This document shows, one piece after another, positions 28,458-37,380 of a DNA stretch of 64,000 nucleotides. Both the position numbers and the translations under genes were made by a program. A model generated the notes under the pieces. It was not told the origin of the DNA and made no database searches. It worked only from the letters and a program-made list of their open reading frames with translations. Each line of letters opens with the position of its first letter. The stretch's first letter is position 1. Source of the stretch: Tateyamaria sp. syn59 (GTDB taxonomy: Bacteria > Pseudomonadota > Alphaproteobacteria > Rhodobacterales > Rhodobacteraceae); NCBI RefSeq assembly GCF_007995245.1, contig NZ_VCBA01000002.1, positions 248,001 through 312,000 on the forward strand. The letters are read 5' to 3'.

Positions 28458-29825
28458 ATGGCAAAATCCACGACCACCTATTCCTGCTCGGCCTGCGGCG
28501 CGACCTTCTCCAAATGGTCGGGCCGCTGCGACAGTTGCGGAGAGTGGAACACCATTTCCGAAGACACCGGCCTGTCCTCTGGCCCGTCCAGTAAGGGGCT
28601 GGGCGCCCAGCGCGGCAAGACGGTCGCGCTGACCGATCTGAGTACCGAAGAAGCGCCGCCGCCCCGCACGGAAAGCAAGGTCGCCGAACTTGACCGCGTA
28701 CTAGGCGGTGGGCTGGTGCCCGCCTCAGCCATCCTCGTAGGAGGCGATCCAGGCATCGGCAAATCCACCTTGCTTTTGCAGGCCGCCGCGCGTTTCGCCC
28801 GCAAGGGGCTGAAAACGATTTATGTCAGTGGCGAAGAGGCCAGTGCACAGGTCCGTATGCGGGCCCAGCGCCTCGGCTTGTCGGACGCACCGGTGCAATT
28901 GGCCGCCGACACCAACCTGCGCAACATCCTGACAACGCTTGAGGCCGAGGCGCCCGGCCTCGCCATCATCGATTCGATCCAGACCATGTGGCTCGACACC
29001 GTCGACAGCGCGCCCGGCTCCGTCAGCCAGGTGCGGGCCGCCGCGCATGAATTGACGACATTCGCCAAGCGCAAGGGCATCAGCATCATCCTTGTGGGCC
29101 ACGTCACCAAAGAGGGGCAAATCGCTGGCCCGCGTGTGGTCGAACACATGGTCGACACAGTCCTCTACTTCGAAGGCGAGCGCGGTCACCAGTTCCGCAT
29201 CCTGCGCGCGGTCAAGAACCGCTTTGGTCCCGCGGACGAAATCGGCGTGTTCGAAATGACAGGCAAGGGATTGGCCGAAGTTACCAACCCCTCCGCCCTG
29301 TTCCTATCCGAGCGGGGTGAGCCGTCCCCCGGATCCGTCGTATTCGCGGGCATCGAAGGCACCCGGCCTGTGCTCTGTGAGATGCAGGCGCTTGTTGCAC
29401 CCTCCCCCCATTCCCAGGCACGGCGTACGGTCGTCGGCTGGGATGGCGGACGACTGGCGATGATTTTGGCAGTGCTTGAGGCACGATGTGGGATCCCCTT
29501 TGCGGGGCTTGATGTCTATCTGAACGTCGCAGGCGGGATGAAAATCAGCGAACCGGCTGCGGACCTTGCCGTCGCAGCCGCCCTTTTGTCGGCGCGCGAA
29601 GACGCGGCATTGCCCGCAGATACGGTGGTTTTCGGCGAAATCAGCCTGTCGGGTGCGCTGCGGCCCGCGCCTCAGACCGAAAACAGGTTGAAAGAGGCCC
29701 AAAAACTTGGTTTTTCATCCGCCATCGCACCCAAGGGCGGCAAAGCTCAGGGTGCGCCCGGAATGACGCTAAAGCGCTTCAGCGAGTTGACCGGATTTGT
29801 AGGTGACGTGTTCGGCGCAGGGTAA
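28458..29825 (+). CDS. radA: DNA repair protein RadA
   Basis: 455 residues. RecA-related branch-migration protein that helps process recombination intermediates. N-terminal zinc finger with C10, C13, C24 and C27; Walker A GGDPGIGKST near 95-104; RadA-specific KNRFGP at about 253-258; C-terminal Lon-protease-like domain (GMKISEPAADLAV). Start at ATG 28458 (MAKSTTTYSC), the family start. 40 bp after the coiled-coil gene and 33 bp before the CvpA gene, probably one transcript. Confidence 0.96.
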   Translation: MAKSTTTYSCSACGATFSKWSGRCDSCGEWNTISEDTGLSSGPSSKGLGAQRGKTVALTDLSTEEAPPPRTESKVAELDRVLGGGLVPASAILVGGDPGIGKSTLLLQAAARFARKGLKTIYVSGEEASAQVRMRAQRLGLSDAPVQLAADTNLRNILTTLEAEAPGLAIIDSIQTMWLDTVDSAPGSVSQVRAAAHELTTFAKRKGISIILVGHVTKEGQIAGPRVVEHMVDTVLYFEGERGHQFRILRAVKNRFGPADEIGVFEMTGKGLAEVTNPSALFLSERGEPSPGSVVFAGIEGTRPVLCEMQALVAPSPHSQARRTVVGWDGGRLAMILAVLEARCGIPFAGLDVYLNVAGGMKISEPAADLAVAAALLSAREDAALPADTVVFGEISLSGALRPAPQTENRLKEAQKLGFSSAIAPKGGKAQGAPGMTLKRFSELTGFVGDVFGAG

Positions 29826-29857
29826 GCGCAAACGGGGCAGAACAAAGGGGCAGGACC

Positions 29858-30412
29858 ATGGAAGGGTTCACCATCATTGACGGCGTTGTCGCCGTGGTCA
29901 TCATCCTGTCGGCCCTTTTGGCCTACGGGCGCGGCTTTGTGCGCGAAGCCATGGCGATTGCAGGCTGGATTGCCGCCGCGATCCTGGCGTTTCTGTTCGC
30001 CCCACGGGTTGAGCCACTGGTGCGCGAAATACCGGTCGTGGGCGACTTCATCGCAGACAGTTGCGAGTTGAGCATCATTGGCGCCTTTGCGTTGGTCTTC
30101 GCCGTTGCACTCATCGTTGTGTCGCTCTTCACCCCGCTGTTCTCTTCGCTTGTGCAACGCTCGGCGCTCGGCGGGCTGGACCAAGGTCTTGGATTTCTCT
30201 TTGGCGTGGCACGCGGCATCCTGCTCGTGGCGATCGCGTTCTTCGTCTACGACACGGTAATCACCGGCCAGGAGTTCACCATCGTCGACGAAAGCCGGTC
30301 CGCTGCCGTGTTCGGCCGTTTCACCGGCCAGATCGAGGAACAGAACCCTGAAGAGGCGCTTGGCTGGATCACCCGCCAGTACGAAAGCCTCGTGGGTGTG
30401 TGCGTCGAATAA
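29858..30412 (+). CDS. CvpA family inner-membrane protein
   Basis: 184 residues with four hydrophobic segments spread over residues 5-135 and an acidic soluble C-terminal tail. Typical CvpA start (IIDGVVAVVIILSALLAYGRG). CvpA is needed for colicin V export in E. coli and is often just before purF. Here purF is also downstream but a Hint-domain gene lies between them. Good ribosome site GGGGCAGG. Confidence 0.88.
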   Translation: MEGFTIIDGVVAVVIILSALLAYGRGFVREAMAIAGWIAAAILAFLFAPRVEPLVREIPVVGDFIADSCELSIIGAFALVFAVALIVVSLFTPLFSSLVQRSALGGLDQGLGFLFGVARGILLVAIAFFVYDTVITGQEFTIVDESRSAAVFGRFTGQIEEQNPEEALGWITRQYESLVGVCVE

Positions 30413-30479
30413 AGCCCGGTTCGATCAGGGAATCAGACATTTCGGAGGCGCTGTTGACGCAGGCTGAAGTCTATCATGG

Positions 30480-30494
30480 TTAACCTTCGGTAAA
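30480..30494. promoter_or_regulatory. Possible CtrA-like half-matched site
   Basis: TTAA-CCTTCGG-TAAA, one mismatch from the CtrA consensus TTAA-N7-TTAA, 162 bp before the Hint gene at 30656. A single short site in a GC-rich genome is weak support. Confidence 0.25.
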
Positions 30495-30606
30495 TCGCGT
30501 TGCCCCTGTGCGGAGAGTGGCGTTGCCCTTGCCCCCACTGGTGAACATGGCGAAACAGCGCCCGGCTTTGGCCGCGGTTGTGACCAAAAAGCGGCGGATT
30601 TGTGGA

Positions 30607-30627
30607 GCGTTCTGGTCCCCAGAACGC
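30607..30627. promoter_or_regulatory. Perfect inverted repeat before Hint gene
   Basis: GCGTTCTGG-TCC-CCAGAACGC, 9-bp perfect arms with a 3-nt spacer, ending 28 bp before the ATG of the Hint protein. It could be an operator or a 5'-UTR hairpin. It contains GTTC and GAAC but not in the direct-repeat form of the alphaproteobacterial LexA box. Confidence 0.5.
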
Positions 30628-30655
30628 AAACACAATCCTGACCCGGAGATACGCC

Positions 30656-31216
30656 ATGTTCCTGAACCACGACACCGCCTTTGCCCACGTCACACCTGTT
30701 GCAGCCACCCGCATCAGCGCCACGCTGACCGCCCACACGCTGCTTGAGACCGAAGCCGGATGGCGCAGCGTCGATGCGCTGCAAGCCGGTGACGCGGTTG
30801 CCACGCTTGACGGCGGATTTGCCGAGATCACGGCGATCACAAAACCCGACCGCGCCGCACCCTTGGTTCATATTCCCGGTGGCGTGCTGTCGACCTGTTC
30901 CGACATCTCCCTGCCCGCCGACGCCCACATCGCGTTGCACGCCCCCGCAGGCTGGAGCGATGCGCCTGTCGTTTCGATCCCGGTCAAGGCACTCAGCGGC
31001 TGGCGCGGCGTGCGGCCCAGCCTGTTTCGCGCCCCCGACCTTGCCCAGCTGCATTTCGCGGACGAAGAGATGATCTACGCCCAGTCCGGCCTCTTGATCC
31101 ACGCAGCGCCGTCTCATGGCGACAGCTTTTTCCCGCGCCTCGATTACGGCAACGCCCGCGCCATGCTGGCCGCATCTGCGGGCAAATTCGGCCAAGTGGA
31201 CACGGTCGCTGCGTAA
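30656..31216 (+). CDS. Hint-domain protein, reduced
   Basis: 186 residues. The pattern TAHTLLETEAGWRSVDALQAGDAVATLDGG is the start of a Hint (hedgehog/intein) module of the Hint_2 type, but the catalytic Cys (or Ser) that should precede the TxxT block is absent: the position reads LTAH. A later ISLPADAHIALHA resembles the His-containing block B. No signal peptide. The lack of a nucleophile suggests no self-cleavage. It interrupts the usual cvpA-purF neighbourhood. Starts at ATG 30656 with CGGAG upstream; 90 bp before purF. Function unknown. Confidence 0.7.
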   Translation: MFLNHDTAFAHVTPVAATRISATLTAHTLLETEAGWRSVDALQAGDAVATLDGGFAEITAITKPDRAAPLVHIPGGVLSTCSDISLPADAHIALHAPAGWSDAPVVSIPVKALSGWRGVRPSLFRAPDLAQLHFADEEMIYAQSGLLIHAAPSHGDSFFPRLDYGNARAMLAASAGKFGQVDTVAA

Positions 31217-31305
31217 AGGGTCGCAGTTTGTGATCCTTCCGTGACAGGGACACCCCAGCTTGGTACACCGCGCCCACACCCTGTTCACGGATTCGGAGCT
31301 GCCCC

Positions 31306-32787
31306 TTGTCCGACCTCGCCGCGCCAGCGCATATGCCGCCAGCCCACCCCTTTGATGACGACAAACTCAAGGAAGAGTGCGGGATTTTCGGGGTTCTCGG
31401 GACCAAGGATGCAGCCAACTTCGTAGCCCTCGGCCTGCACGCGCTGCAACACCGGGGGCAAGAGGCGGGCGGGATCGTCGCCCACCACCCTGACCACGGC
31501 TTCAACTCCGCCCGGCGCTTTGGCTATGTCCGCGACAACTTCACCAGCCAGGACGTGATGGAGACGCTGCCCGGCTCGCTGTCCATCGGCCACGTCCGCT
31601 ACTCCACCGCCGGATCCAAAGGGCAAACCGCGATCCGCGACGTGCAGCCCTTCTTTGGCGAGTTTGCCATGGGTGGTGCCGCCATCGCCCACAACGGCAA
31701 CATCACCAATGCCGACGCGCTGCGCCGCGAATTGATCGAGCGTGGCTCGATTTTCCAGTCTTCGTCGGACAGTGAATGCATTATCCACCTGATGGCGCGG
31801 TCGCTCCAACGCAATATCCCAGAACGGATGGAAGATGCCTTACGCCGGGTCGAAGGCGCGTTCTCCGTCGTCGCCATGACCCGCACCAAGCTGATCGGCG
31901 TGCGCGACGCGCTTGGGGTCCGCCCACTGGTGCTGGGCAAGCTCGACACCGGCTATGTACTCAGCTCCGAAACCTGCGCGCTCGACATCATCGGGGCCGA
32001 GTTTGTACGTGAAATCGAACCCGGCGAGATGGTGGTCATCACCGACAACGGCATAGAAAGCCGCTTTCCCTTCCGTCCGCAAAAGTCACGCTTCTGCATC
32101 TTCGAACACGTCTATTTCAGCCGTCCCGACAGCATCCTTGGCGGGCGCTCGGTCTATGAAACTCGCGAAAACATCGGGCGCGAATTGGCGAAAGAAAACC
32201 CGGTCGAAGCGGACCTCGTCTGCCCCGTCCCCGACAGCGGTACACCGGCGGCCATCGGTTATTCACTGGAATCGGGCATTCCCTACGCCATGGGCATCAT
32301 CCGCAACCAGTATATGGGACGCACCTTCATCGAGCCGACGGAGCAGATCCGCAACATGGGTGTGCGCCTGAAGCTGAACGTGAACCGGGCGCTGATCCGC
32401 GGCAAGCGCGTGATCCTCGTCGATGACAGCGTGGTGCGCGGCACAACATCCCGCAAGATCAAGGAGATGATCCTCGACGCAGGCGCGAAAGAGGTCCATT
32501 TCCGCATCGCCTCGCCCCCCACGGCCTGGCCCTGCTTCTACGGCGTCGACACGCCCCAACGCGAAAAGCTGCTGGCCGCAACCATGAGCGAGGAAGAGAT
32601 GCGCGAGCATCTGGGCGTCGACAGCCTCAAGTTCATCTCGCTCAACGGCCTCTACCGCGCCGTGGGCGAAGCAAATGGCCGCGACGCCTCCAGCCCGCAA
32701 TATTGTGACGCCTGCTTCTCGGGCGAATACCCGGTCGAGCCCGCTGACATGATCGAAAAGGGTTTCGAGATGAAGGCGGCGGAATAG
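31306..32787 (+). CDS. purF: Amidophosphoribosyltransferase
   Basis: 493 residues. First committed enzyme of purine synthesis: PRPP plus glutamine to phosphoribosylamine. N-terminal glutaminase nucleophile is C25 (EECGIFGVLG), exposed after propeptide removal; the PRPP loop VILVDDSVVRGTTSRK lies around 367-382. I use the TTG at 31306 with CGGAG 7 nt upstream since its MSDLAAPAHMPP start resembles the family in roseobacters; an in-frame ATG at 31333 is the alternative. Glutaminase and transferase halves are both complete. Confidence 0.95.
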   Translation: MSDLAAPAHMPPAHPFDDDKLKEECGIFGVLGTKDAANFVALGLHALQHRGQEAGGIVAHHPDHGFNSARRFGYVRDNFTSQDVMETLPGSLSIGHVRYSTAGSKGQTAIRDVQPFFGEFAMGGAAIAHNGNITNADALRRELIERGSIFQSSSDSECIIHLMARSLQRNIPERMEDALRRVEGAFSVVAMTRTKLIGVRDALGVRPLVLGKLDTGYVLSSETCALDIIGAEFVREIEPGEMVVITDNGIESRFPFRPQKSRFCIFEHVYFSRPDSILGGRSVYETRENIGRELAKENPVEADLVCPVPDSGTPAAIGYSLESGIPYAMGIIRNQYMGRTFIEPTEQIRNMGVRLKLNVNRALIRGKRVILVDDSVVRGTTSRKIKEMILDAGAKEVHFRIASPPTAWPCFYGVDTPQREKLLAATMSEEEMREHLGVDSLKFISLNGLYRAVGEANGRDASSPQYCDACFSGEYPVEPADMIEKGFEMKAAE

Positions 32788-32815
32788 CCGCCTGCTGACG
32801 AAACCTGTCAAGGCC

Positions 32816-33244
32816 ATGACCCACATTGGCGCTATGGACATGACACCCACAGACATCCTCGCCCGCGTCGAAACCTGGCCCAAAGCCGCACAGTCACATT
32901 TCATGCGCACCCGGGCGCTGGTGCATGACGTTGCCGCCTCCGCAGACATCGGCGCCCTGGACGAGAGCCTCAAATGGGGCCAACCCGCATGGCGGCCCAA
33001 GCGGGCGCGCACTGGGTCCACCTTGCGCGTGGACTGGTCGCCTTCGACCCCGAACCGGCTGCTGGCCTTTGTCGATTGCAAAACGGACCTCGCCGCGCAG
33101 ATGGACACCCGCTTTCCCGGGCAGTTCCACAACGACGGCCGGCGAGCGCTGGCCTTTGAAACCCACGTTCCGCTGGACGAAGACGCAATATGGCAACTCG
33201 CGCACCTGACACTCACCTACCACAAGGCGAAACGCGCACGCTGA
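32816..33244 (+). CDS. DUF1801-like protein
   Basis: 142 residues (or 136 from the ATG at 32834). Matches the pattern of the small DUF1801 / YdhG-like domain: a helical start with PTDILARVETWP, then ESLKWGQPAW, VDWSPSTPNRLLAFVDCKT and a basic end. Structures in this family are alpha/beta folds of unknown function. It follows purF by 28 bp on the same strand. No signal peptide. Confidence 0.7.
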   Translation: MTHIGAMDMTPTDILARVETWPKAAQSHFMRTRALVHDVAASADIGALDESLKWGQPAWRPKRARTGSTLRVDWSPSTPNRLLAFVDCKTDLAAQMDTRFPGQFHNDGRRALAFETHVPLDEDAIWQLAHLTLTYHKAKRAR

Positions 33245-33370
33245 TCAGCACCCCGCTGCCACTTGCCCAAAGGTCAATGGGCAAGGCTTTGCGCATCACC
33301 TCCCACCCCTGTTCCCCCTGCCCGAACCTAGTGCTAGCGGCCCGCTTCGACAAAAGCGCAGGACCCTGTC

Positions 33371-33643
33371 ATGAGCGAAGAGACCAACGACATCACGGCT
33401 GATCTGGCGACCCAGCGCGCGGCGCTTCCCCTGCGCAACCTGCAATTGCTGGGCATCGCGGGCTCGGACAGCAACCGCCGCGCCCTGCTGCGCACGGGCG
33501 GTGGGCAGACGCGCATGGTGCAGGTTGGCGACAGCCTGCGTCAGGGAACGGTCATCGCCATTGGCGAGGATAGGATCGTGCTGAATGGTGGGATGGGCCA
33601 ACGCACGCTGACACTGCCAATGCCGGATGCCAGCGCCGCTTGA
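33371..33643 (+). CDS. Small PilP/GspC-like protein
   Basis: 90 residues. The central segment LRNLQLLGIAGSDSNRRALLRTGGGQTRMVQVGDSL..GTVIAIGEDRIVLNGG has the beta-strand rhythm of the homology-region domain in type II secretion GspC and pilus PilP proteins. In this group it is usually a stand-alone protein without the rest of a secretion system; none is encoded nearby. No signal peptide or membrane segment. 127 bp after the DUF1801 gene. Confidence 0.6.
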   Translation: MSEETNDITADLATQRAALPLRNLQLLGIAGSDSNRRALLRTGGGQTRMVQVGDSLRQGTVIAIGEDRIVLNGGMGQRTLTLPMPDASAA

Positions 33644-33674
33644 CGCCCCCGCCCGCGCAGGGCAAGACCGGGCC

Positions 33675-34316
33675 ATGACCAAAACTGCCCTGATCACCGG
33701 AGCGTCCCGCGGCCTCGGCGCCGCCATGGCGCTGGCCCTTGCCCCGACCCACCACATCGTCGCCGTCGCCAAGACCACCGGCGCATTGGAAGAGTTGGAC
33801 GACCGGATCAAGGAAGCAGGCGGCGCCGCAACGCTGGCCCCCATGGACATCGCCAATGATGCAGCCATGCAAACCCTGTGCCGCGGCATCTTCGACCGCT
33901 GGGGCAGCCTTGATCTGTGGGTGCATTGCGCCGTCCACGCAGCCCCCCTGGCCCCGGCCAACATGATCGGGGACAAGGATATGTCAAAGTCCATCGCGGG
34001 CAATGTGGCCGCGACTGCGACGCTCATCACCTATATCGCCCCGCTTCTCGGGACCGATGGGCAAGCCGTGTTTCTGGATGACCCCGTCAGCGGACAACCC
34101 TTCTACGGTGCCTATGGTGCTACAAAGGCAGCTCAGATCGCATTGGCCAAAAGCTGGCAGGCCGAGACTGTCAAAACGGGGCCAAAGGTCCACATCGCAA
34201 CCCCCAATCCGATGCCAACCGCCACCCGCGCACGCTTCCACCCCGGAGAAGACCGCGCCGCGCTGCACGATCCAACGGTGGAAGCAAAGCGTATCCTGTC
34301 AGAACTTGGCATCTGA
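33675..34316 (+). CDS. Short-chain dehydrogenase/reductase (SDR)
   Basis: 213 residues. N-terminal NAD(P)-binding TGASRGLGAAMA (residues 8-19) and catalytic Tyr/Lys in YGATK. The catalytic Ser normally 13-14 residues before the Tyr is missing: the segment reads VFLDDPVSGQPFYGAY. It is somewhat short for an SDR. The substrate is not identifiable. Overlap or spacing to the PilP-like gene is 31 bp. Start ATG 33675 with CAAGACCGGG upstream. Confidence 0.8.
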   Translation: MTKTALITGASRGLGAAMALALAPTHHIVAVAKTTGALEELDDRIKEAGGAATLAPMDIANDAAMQTLCRGIFDRWGSLDLWVHCAVHAAPLAPANMIGDKDMSKSIAGNVAATATLITYIAPLLGTDGQAVFLDDPVSGQPFYGAYGATKAAQIALAKSWQAETVKTGPKVHIATPNPMPTATRARFHPGEDRAALHDPTVEAKRILSELGI

Positions 34317-34450
34317 CACCGCAAGTTCCAGTGATCCAACCGCTGTCTCGCCACGTCGCACACCTTGAGTAGCGACCGCGCAACGGTCCACCGCTCCGCC
34401 CATTCGGACCTCAAACGCCGCACTGCGGCCTTTGCGCGACGGTCCACCTT

Positions 34451-34486
34451 CCCTGTTTCAAAAAAATCCCCGCCGGAGGCTCCCGC
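34451..34486 (+). repeat. Copy D of dispersed intergenic repeat
   Basis: CCCTGTTTCAAAAAAATCCC followed by CGCCGGAGGCTCCCGC, between the SDR gene and surE. The first 17 bases match the element at 12424-12470 on the opposite strand, the last part matches the element at 21466. The same 219-bp gap also contains a 15-nt direct repeat (GCG-N-ACGGTCCACC) at 34378-34392 and 34434-34448. Confidence 0.6.
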
Positions 34487-34535
34487 AGTTGCCCCACGCG
34501 ACATAGGCCCATAGTAAGGCGCAAAGGGGCATCAC

Positions 34536-35318
34536 ATGCGTATTCTCATCACAAATGACGACGGGATCTCGGCGCCTGGGCTGGCCGTGCTTGAACGGAT
34601 CGCGGCCGAGGTCGCTGGACCTGACGGACAGGTCACCACAGTGGCACCCGCCTTCGAGCAATCGGGTGTGGCGCACTGCATCAACTACGCCCGGCCCTTC
34701 ATGTTCCAGCAGATCGGACCAAACCGCTTCACGGTGGAAGGCTCACCTGCGGATTGCGTGCTGGCCGGGCTGCACCAAGTGCTTGATGGTCCGCCCGATA
34801 TGATCCTGTCGGGCGTGAACCGCGGCAACAACTCGGCGGAAAACGCGCTCTACTCCGGCACGCTCGGTGCCGCTATCGAAGGGGCGCTGCAGGGCGTGCT
34901 CTCCATCGCGCTGTCGCAGTATTTCGGCCCCGAAAACCGCGCCCTTGACGACCCGTTCGAAGCCTCGGCCACCCATTGCAAGGCGCTGATTGAGCGGATT
35001 GTCGCCGCCACGCCGCAAGTACAACCCGGCTACCAGCTGTTCTACAACGTCAACATCCCCCCTGTGGCTGCTGCTTCGGTCAAAGGCACCAAGATCGTAC
35101 CGCAAGGCCTGCGCCCCGGCGTCGGCTTTCACACCGAACAGATGCAATCACCCAACGGCCGTTACTTCCTCTGGATCCGGGGCGGCGACCAGCAAGTGCC
35201 GACGGCACCGGACACGGATGCGGCGGTCAACCTCGACGGCTACATCTCGGTCACCCCGATGCGCGCGGACCTGACGGCCCATGACATGCTGGATACGCTC
35301 GGATCCATCGCCACATGA
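34536..35318 (+). CDS. surE: 5'/3'-nucleotidase SurE
   Basis: 260 residues. Starts [16 protein letters not shown], with D8 and D9 as metal ligands, and has [18 protein letters not shown]. SurE dephosphorylates nucleoside monophosphates and is linked to stationary-phase survival. The ATGA overlap with pcm below is the classical surE-pcm arrangement. Start ATG with GGGGC upstream. Confidence 0.96.
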   Translation: MRILITNDDGISAPGLAVLERIAAEVAGPDGQVTTVAPAFEQSGVAHCINYARPFMFQQIGPNRFTVEGSPADCVLAGLHQVLDGPPDMILSGVNRGNNSAENALYSGTLGAAIEGALQGVLSIALSQYFGPENRALDDPFEASATHCKALIERIVAATPQVQPGYQLFYNVNIPPVAAASVKGTKIVPQGLRPGVGFHTEQMQSPNGRYFLWIRGGDQQVPTAPDTDAAVNLDGYISVTPMRADLTAHDMLDTLGSIAT

Positions 35319-35962
35319 CCGAAGACGATCTCGCCACGCGCAAAATGCAGTTCCTCTATGCCCTGCGATCCAAAGGGGTCACAGACGCACGGGTGCTGGG
35401 CGCAATGGAAGAGATCGACCGCGGCCCCTTTGTCCGCGGGCTTTTTGCCGAACGGGCCTACGAGGATATGCCCCTGCCCATCGCCTGTGGCCAAACGATC
35501 AGCCAACCCTCGGTCGTGGGGCTGATGACGCAGGCGCTGAACGTCACACCGCGCGACAAGGTGCTCGAGATCGGGACCGGGTCCGGCTACCAGGCCGCCA
35601 TCCTCGCCAAGCTCGCGCGCCGGGTCTACACCATCGACCGGCACCGGCGGCTGGTGCGCGAGGCGCGCGACATCTTTGACGAGTTGAACCTGCATACGAT
35701 CACAGCGATCACCGCCGACGGCTCGCACGGGTTGGCCGATCAGGCCCCGTTTGACCGCATCCTCGTGACCGCCGCCGCGGAGGACCCGCCCGGCCCCCTT
35801 CTGGCCCAACTCAAGGAAGGGGGGATCATGGTCCTGCCCGTGGGTCAATCGGACGCCGTGCAAAGCCTGATCCGTGTCCACAAGACGGCAACGGGCCTCG
35901 AATATGACGAATTGCGCGATGTGCGCTTTGTTCCTTTGCTTGAAGGCTTGGGCAAAGACTGA
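35315..35962 (+). CDS. pcm: Protein-L-isoaspartate O-methyltransferase
   Basis: 215 residues. Methylates isoaspartyl residues in damaged proteins using SAM. Features: [17 protein letters not shown], the enzyme's active-site loop near 55-70, and SAM-binding [15 protein letters not shown] around 84-98. Translation is coupled to surE (ATGA). An NlpD-like lipoprotein gene follows after 70 bp, matching the usual surE-pcm-nlpD order. Confidence 0.95.
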   Translation: MTEDDLATRKMQFLYALRSKGVTDARVLGAMEEIDRGPFVRGLFAERAYEDMPLPIACGQTISQPSVVGLMTQALNVTPRDKVLEIGTGSGYQAAILAKLARRVYTIDRHRRLVREARDIFDELNLHTITAITADGSHGLADQAPFDRILVTAAAEDPPGPLLAQLKEGGIMVLPVGQSDAVQSLIRVHKTATGLEYDELRDVRFVPLLEGLGKD

Positions 35963-36031
35963 AACTGGTGTAAATTAATGCCGAACCGACAAGGCCTCCA
36001 CCCACGAGAGGCCCGGCAGAGGACGACGCAG

Positions 36032-37222
36032 ATGACCCCGACAAAGCAGCGCCGCCGTGCGCCCCTGATGATGGCAACCTGTGGCTTGCTGGTGCTGGCC
36101 GCCTGTGATGAGCCGCTGGACTTCGATCTGCGCGGCCTGAGCGGCGGGTTTTCAACAGCACCTTCGGTGCAGAACGTGACCGCCGACCGGCCCCGTCCGG
36201 ACGACCGAGGCGTGATCTCCTACCCGAACTATCAGGTCGCGGTGGCCGAGCGTGGCGATACGCTGGCCGACGTCGCCGCCCGTGTCGGCCTGACACCCGA
36301 CGAACTGGCCCGCTTCAACGGCGTCGGAGCGGACGTGCCCCTGCGCGCAGGTGAAGTCATCGCCCTGCCCCGCCGCGTCTCCGAACCCTCGCCCGCCACA
36401 GGCGCCATTGGCACAGGACCCATCCAGCCCGGCGCCGTGGACGTCACAACGCTGGCGGGCAACGCCATCGACAACGCCGCCCCGACGCCCGTGGCCCAGA
36501 CCCCCGGCACAACCCAGCCGCAAACCGGCCAGGAACCGGTACGTCACAAGGTTGAACGGGGCGAGACGGCCTTTACCATTGCGCGGCTCTACCAGGTGCC
36601 GGTCAAGTCGCTGGCCGAATGGAATGGCCTGGGCGCCGATTTTGCCGTGCGCGAAGGACAGTTCCTGCTGATCCCAGTCGCGCGGGCCGCAGCACCCAGC
36701 CGAACAAATGATACAAACACGACAACGCCCGGCAGCGGCACACCCACTCCACTGCCCCCCAGCGCGGCCCAGCCGCTGCCAGAGGACGACACCGCAACCC
36801 CGCCAGAGGCAACACCGGATCCCGCAGAACCGGTGGCGGATGTGGGCCAGACAACCGCAGCGTCCCGCCCGTCGGATATGGCCCTCCCGCTTCAGGGCAC
36901 CATCATCCGCGACTATGCCAAAGGCCGGAATGAAGGCATAGACATCCAGGCCGCACCCGGCAGCGCCGTCAGCGCCGCCGCCGATGGAACCGTAGCCGCC
37001 ATCACACAAAGCGCCGAAGGCGTGCCGATCATCGTGGTCCGCCACCCTGACAACCTGCTGACCGTCTATGCCAACGTCGCGGACGTGTCGGTGGCCAAGG
37101 GCGACAGCGTCTCGCGCGGGCAATCCATTGCGAAACTGCGGGACACGGCCGACACCGCCTATCTGCATTTCGAAGTGCGCGACGGGTTCGACAGCGTGAA
37201 CCCCAACCCGTTCTTTGAATAG
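36032..37222 (+). CDS. NlpD-like LysM / degenerate M23 lipoprotein
   Basis: 396 residues. A lipobox LLVLAAC near residue 25 marks it as a lipoprotein. Two LysM domains follow (around 70-110, VAERGDTLADVAARVG; and around 175-215, KVERGETAFTIARLY), then a Pro/Thr-rich linker and a C-terminal LytM/M23 domain. The catalytic metal ligands are replaced: the first His reads Glu in NEGIDIQ and the HxH motif reads YLHFEVR. This matches NlpD/EnvC-type proteins that activate amidases rather than cleave peptidoglycan. An ATG at 35978 is in frame; I prefer 36032 because it places the signal sequence correctly. Downstream of surE-pcm. Confidence 0.85.
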   Translation: MTPTKQRRRAPLMMATCGLLVLAACDEPLDFDLRGLSGGFSTAPSVQNVTADRPRPDDRGVISYPNYQVAVAERGDTLADVAARVGLTPDELARFNGVGADVPLRAGEVIALPRRVSEPSPATGAIGTGPIQPGAVDVTTLAGNAIDNAAPTPVAQTPGTTQPQTGQEPVRHKVERGETAFTIARLYQVPVKSLAEWNGLGADFAVREGQFLLIPVARAAAPSRTNDTNTTTPGSGTPTPLPPSAAQPLPEDDTATPPEATPDPAEPVADVGQTTAASRPSDMALPLQGTIIRDYAKGRNEGIDIQAAPGSAVSAAADGTVAAITQSAEGVPIIVVRHPDNLLTVYANVADVSVAKGDSVSRGQSIAKLRDTADTAYLHFEVRDGFDSVNPNPFFE

Positions 37223-37256
37223 CAAAACCAGCGCAGGGACAGCGACCTCACCACCT

Positions 37257-37330
37257 GCCGCTGCCACATTTGCCCCAGATTTGCCTTAATTCTGCCGCAA
37301 TTCAGCGAAATTAGCCGCAACTTCGCCATG
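37257..37330. promoter_or_regulatory. Periodic TT-N-GCC array before Hint gene
   Basis: Cores ending in GCC (or AGC) have their G at 37272, 37283, 37294, 37305, 37314 and 37325, with earlier CTGCC at 37257 and 37263. The spacing is mostly 11 bp, one helical turn, with one step of 9. The typical unit is ATTTGCC-N4 or TTCTGCCGCAA. One unit, AATTCTGCCGCAATTC, closely resembles AATTCTGCCGCATTCC at 19370-19385. It ends about 50 bp before the Hint ATG and looks like a multi-site protein-binding region. Confidence 0.5.
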
Positions 37331-37380
37331 TTTCAGATTCAGAACCAATCCAACAAAAAAGCTTGGAATGGTTCGGAAAC

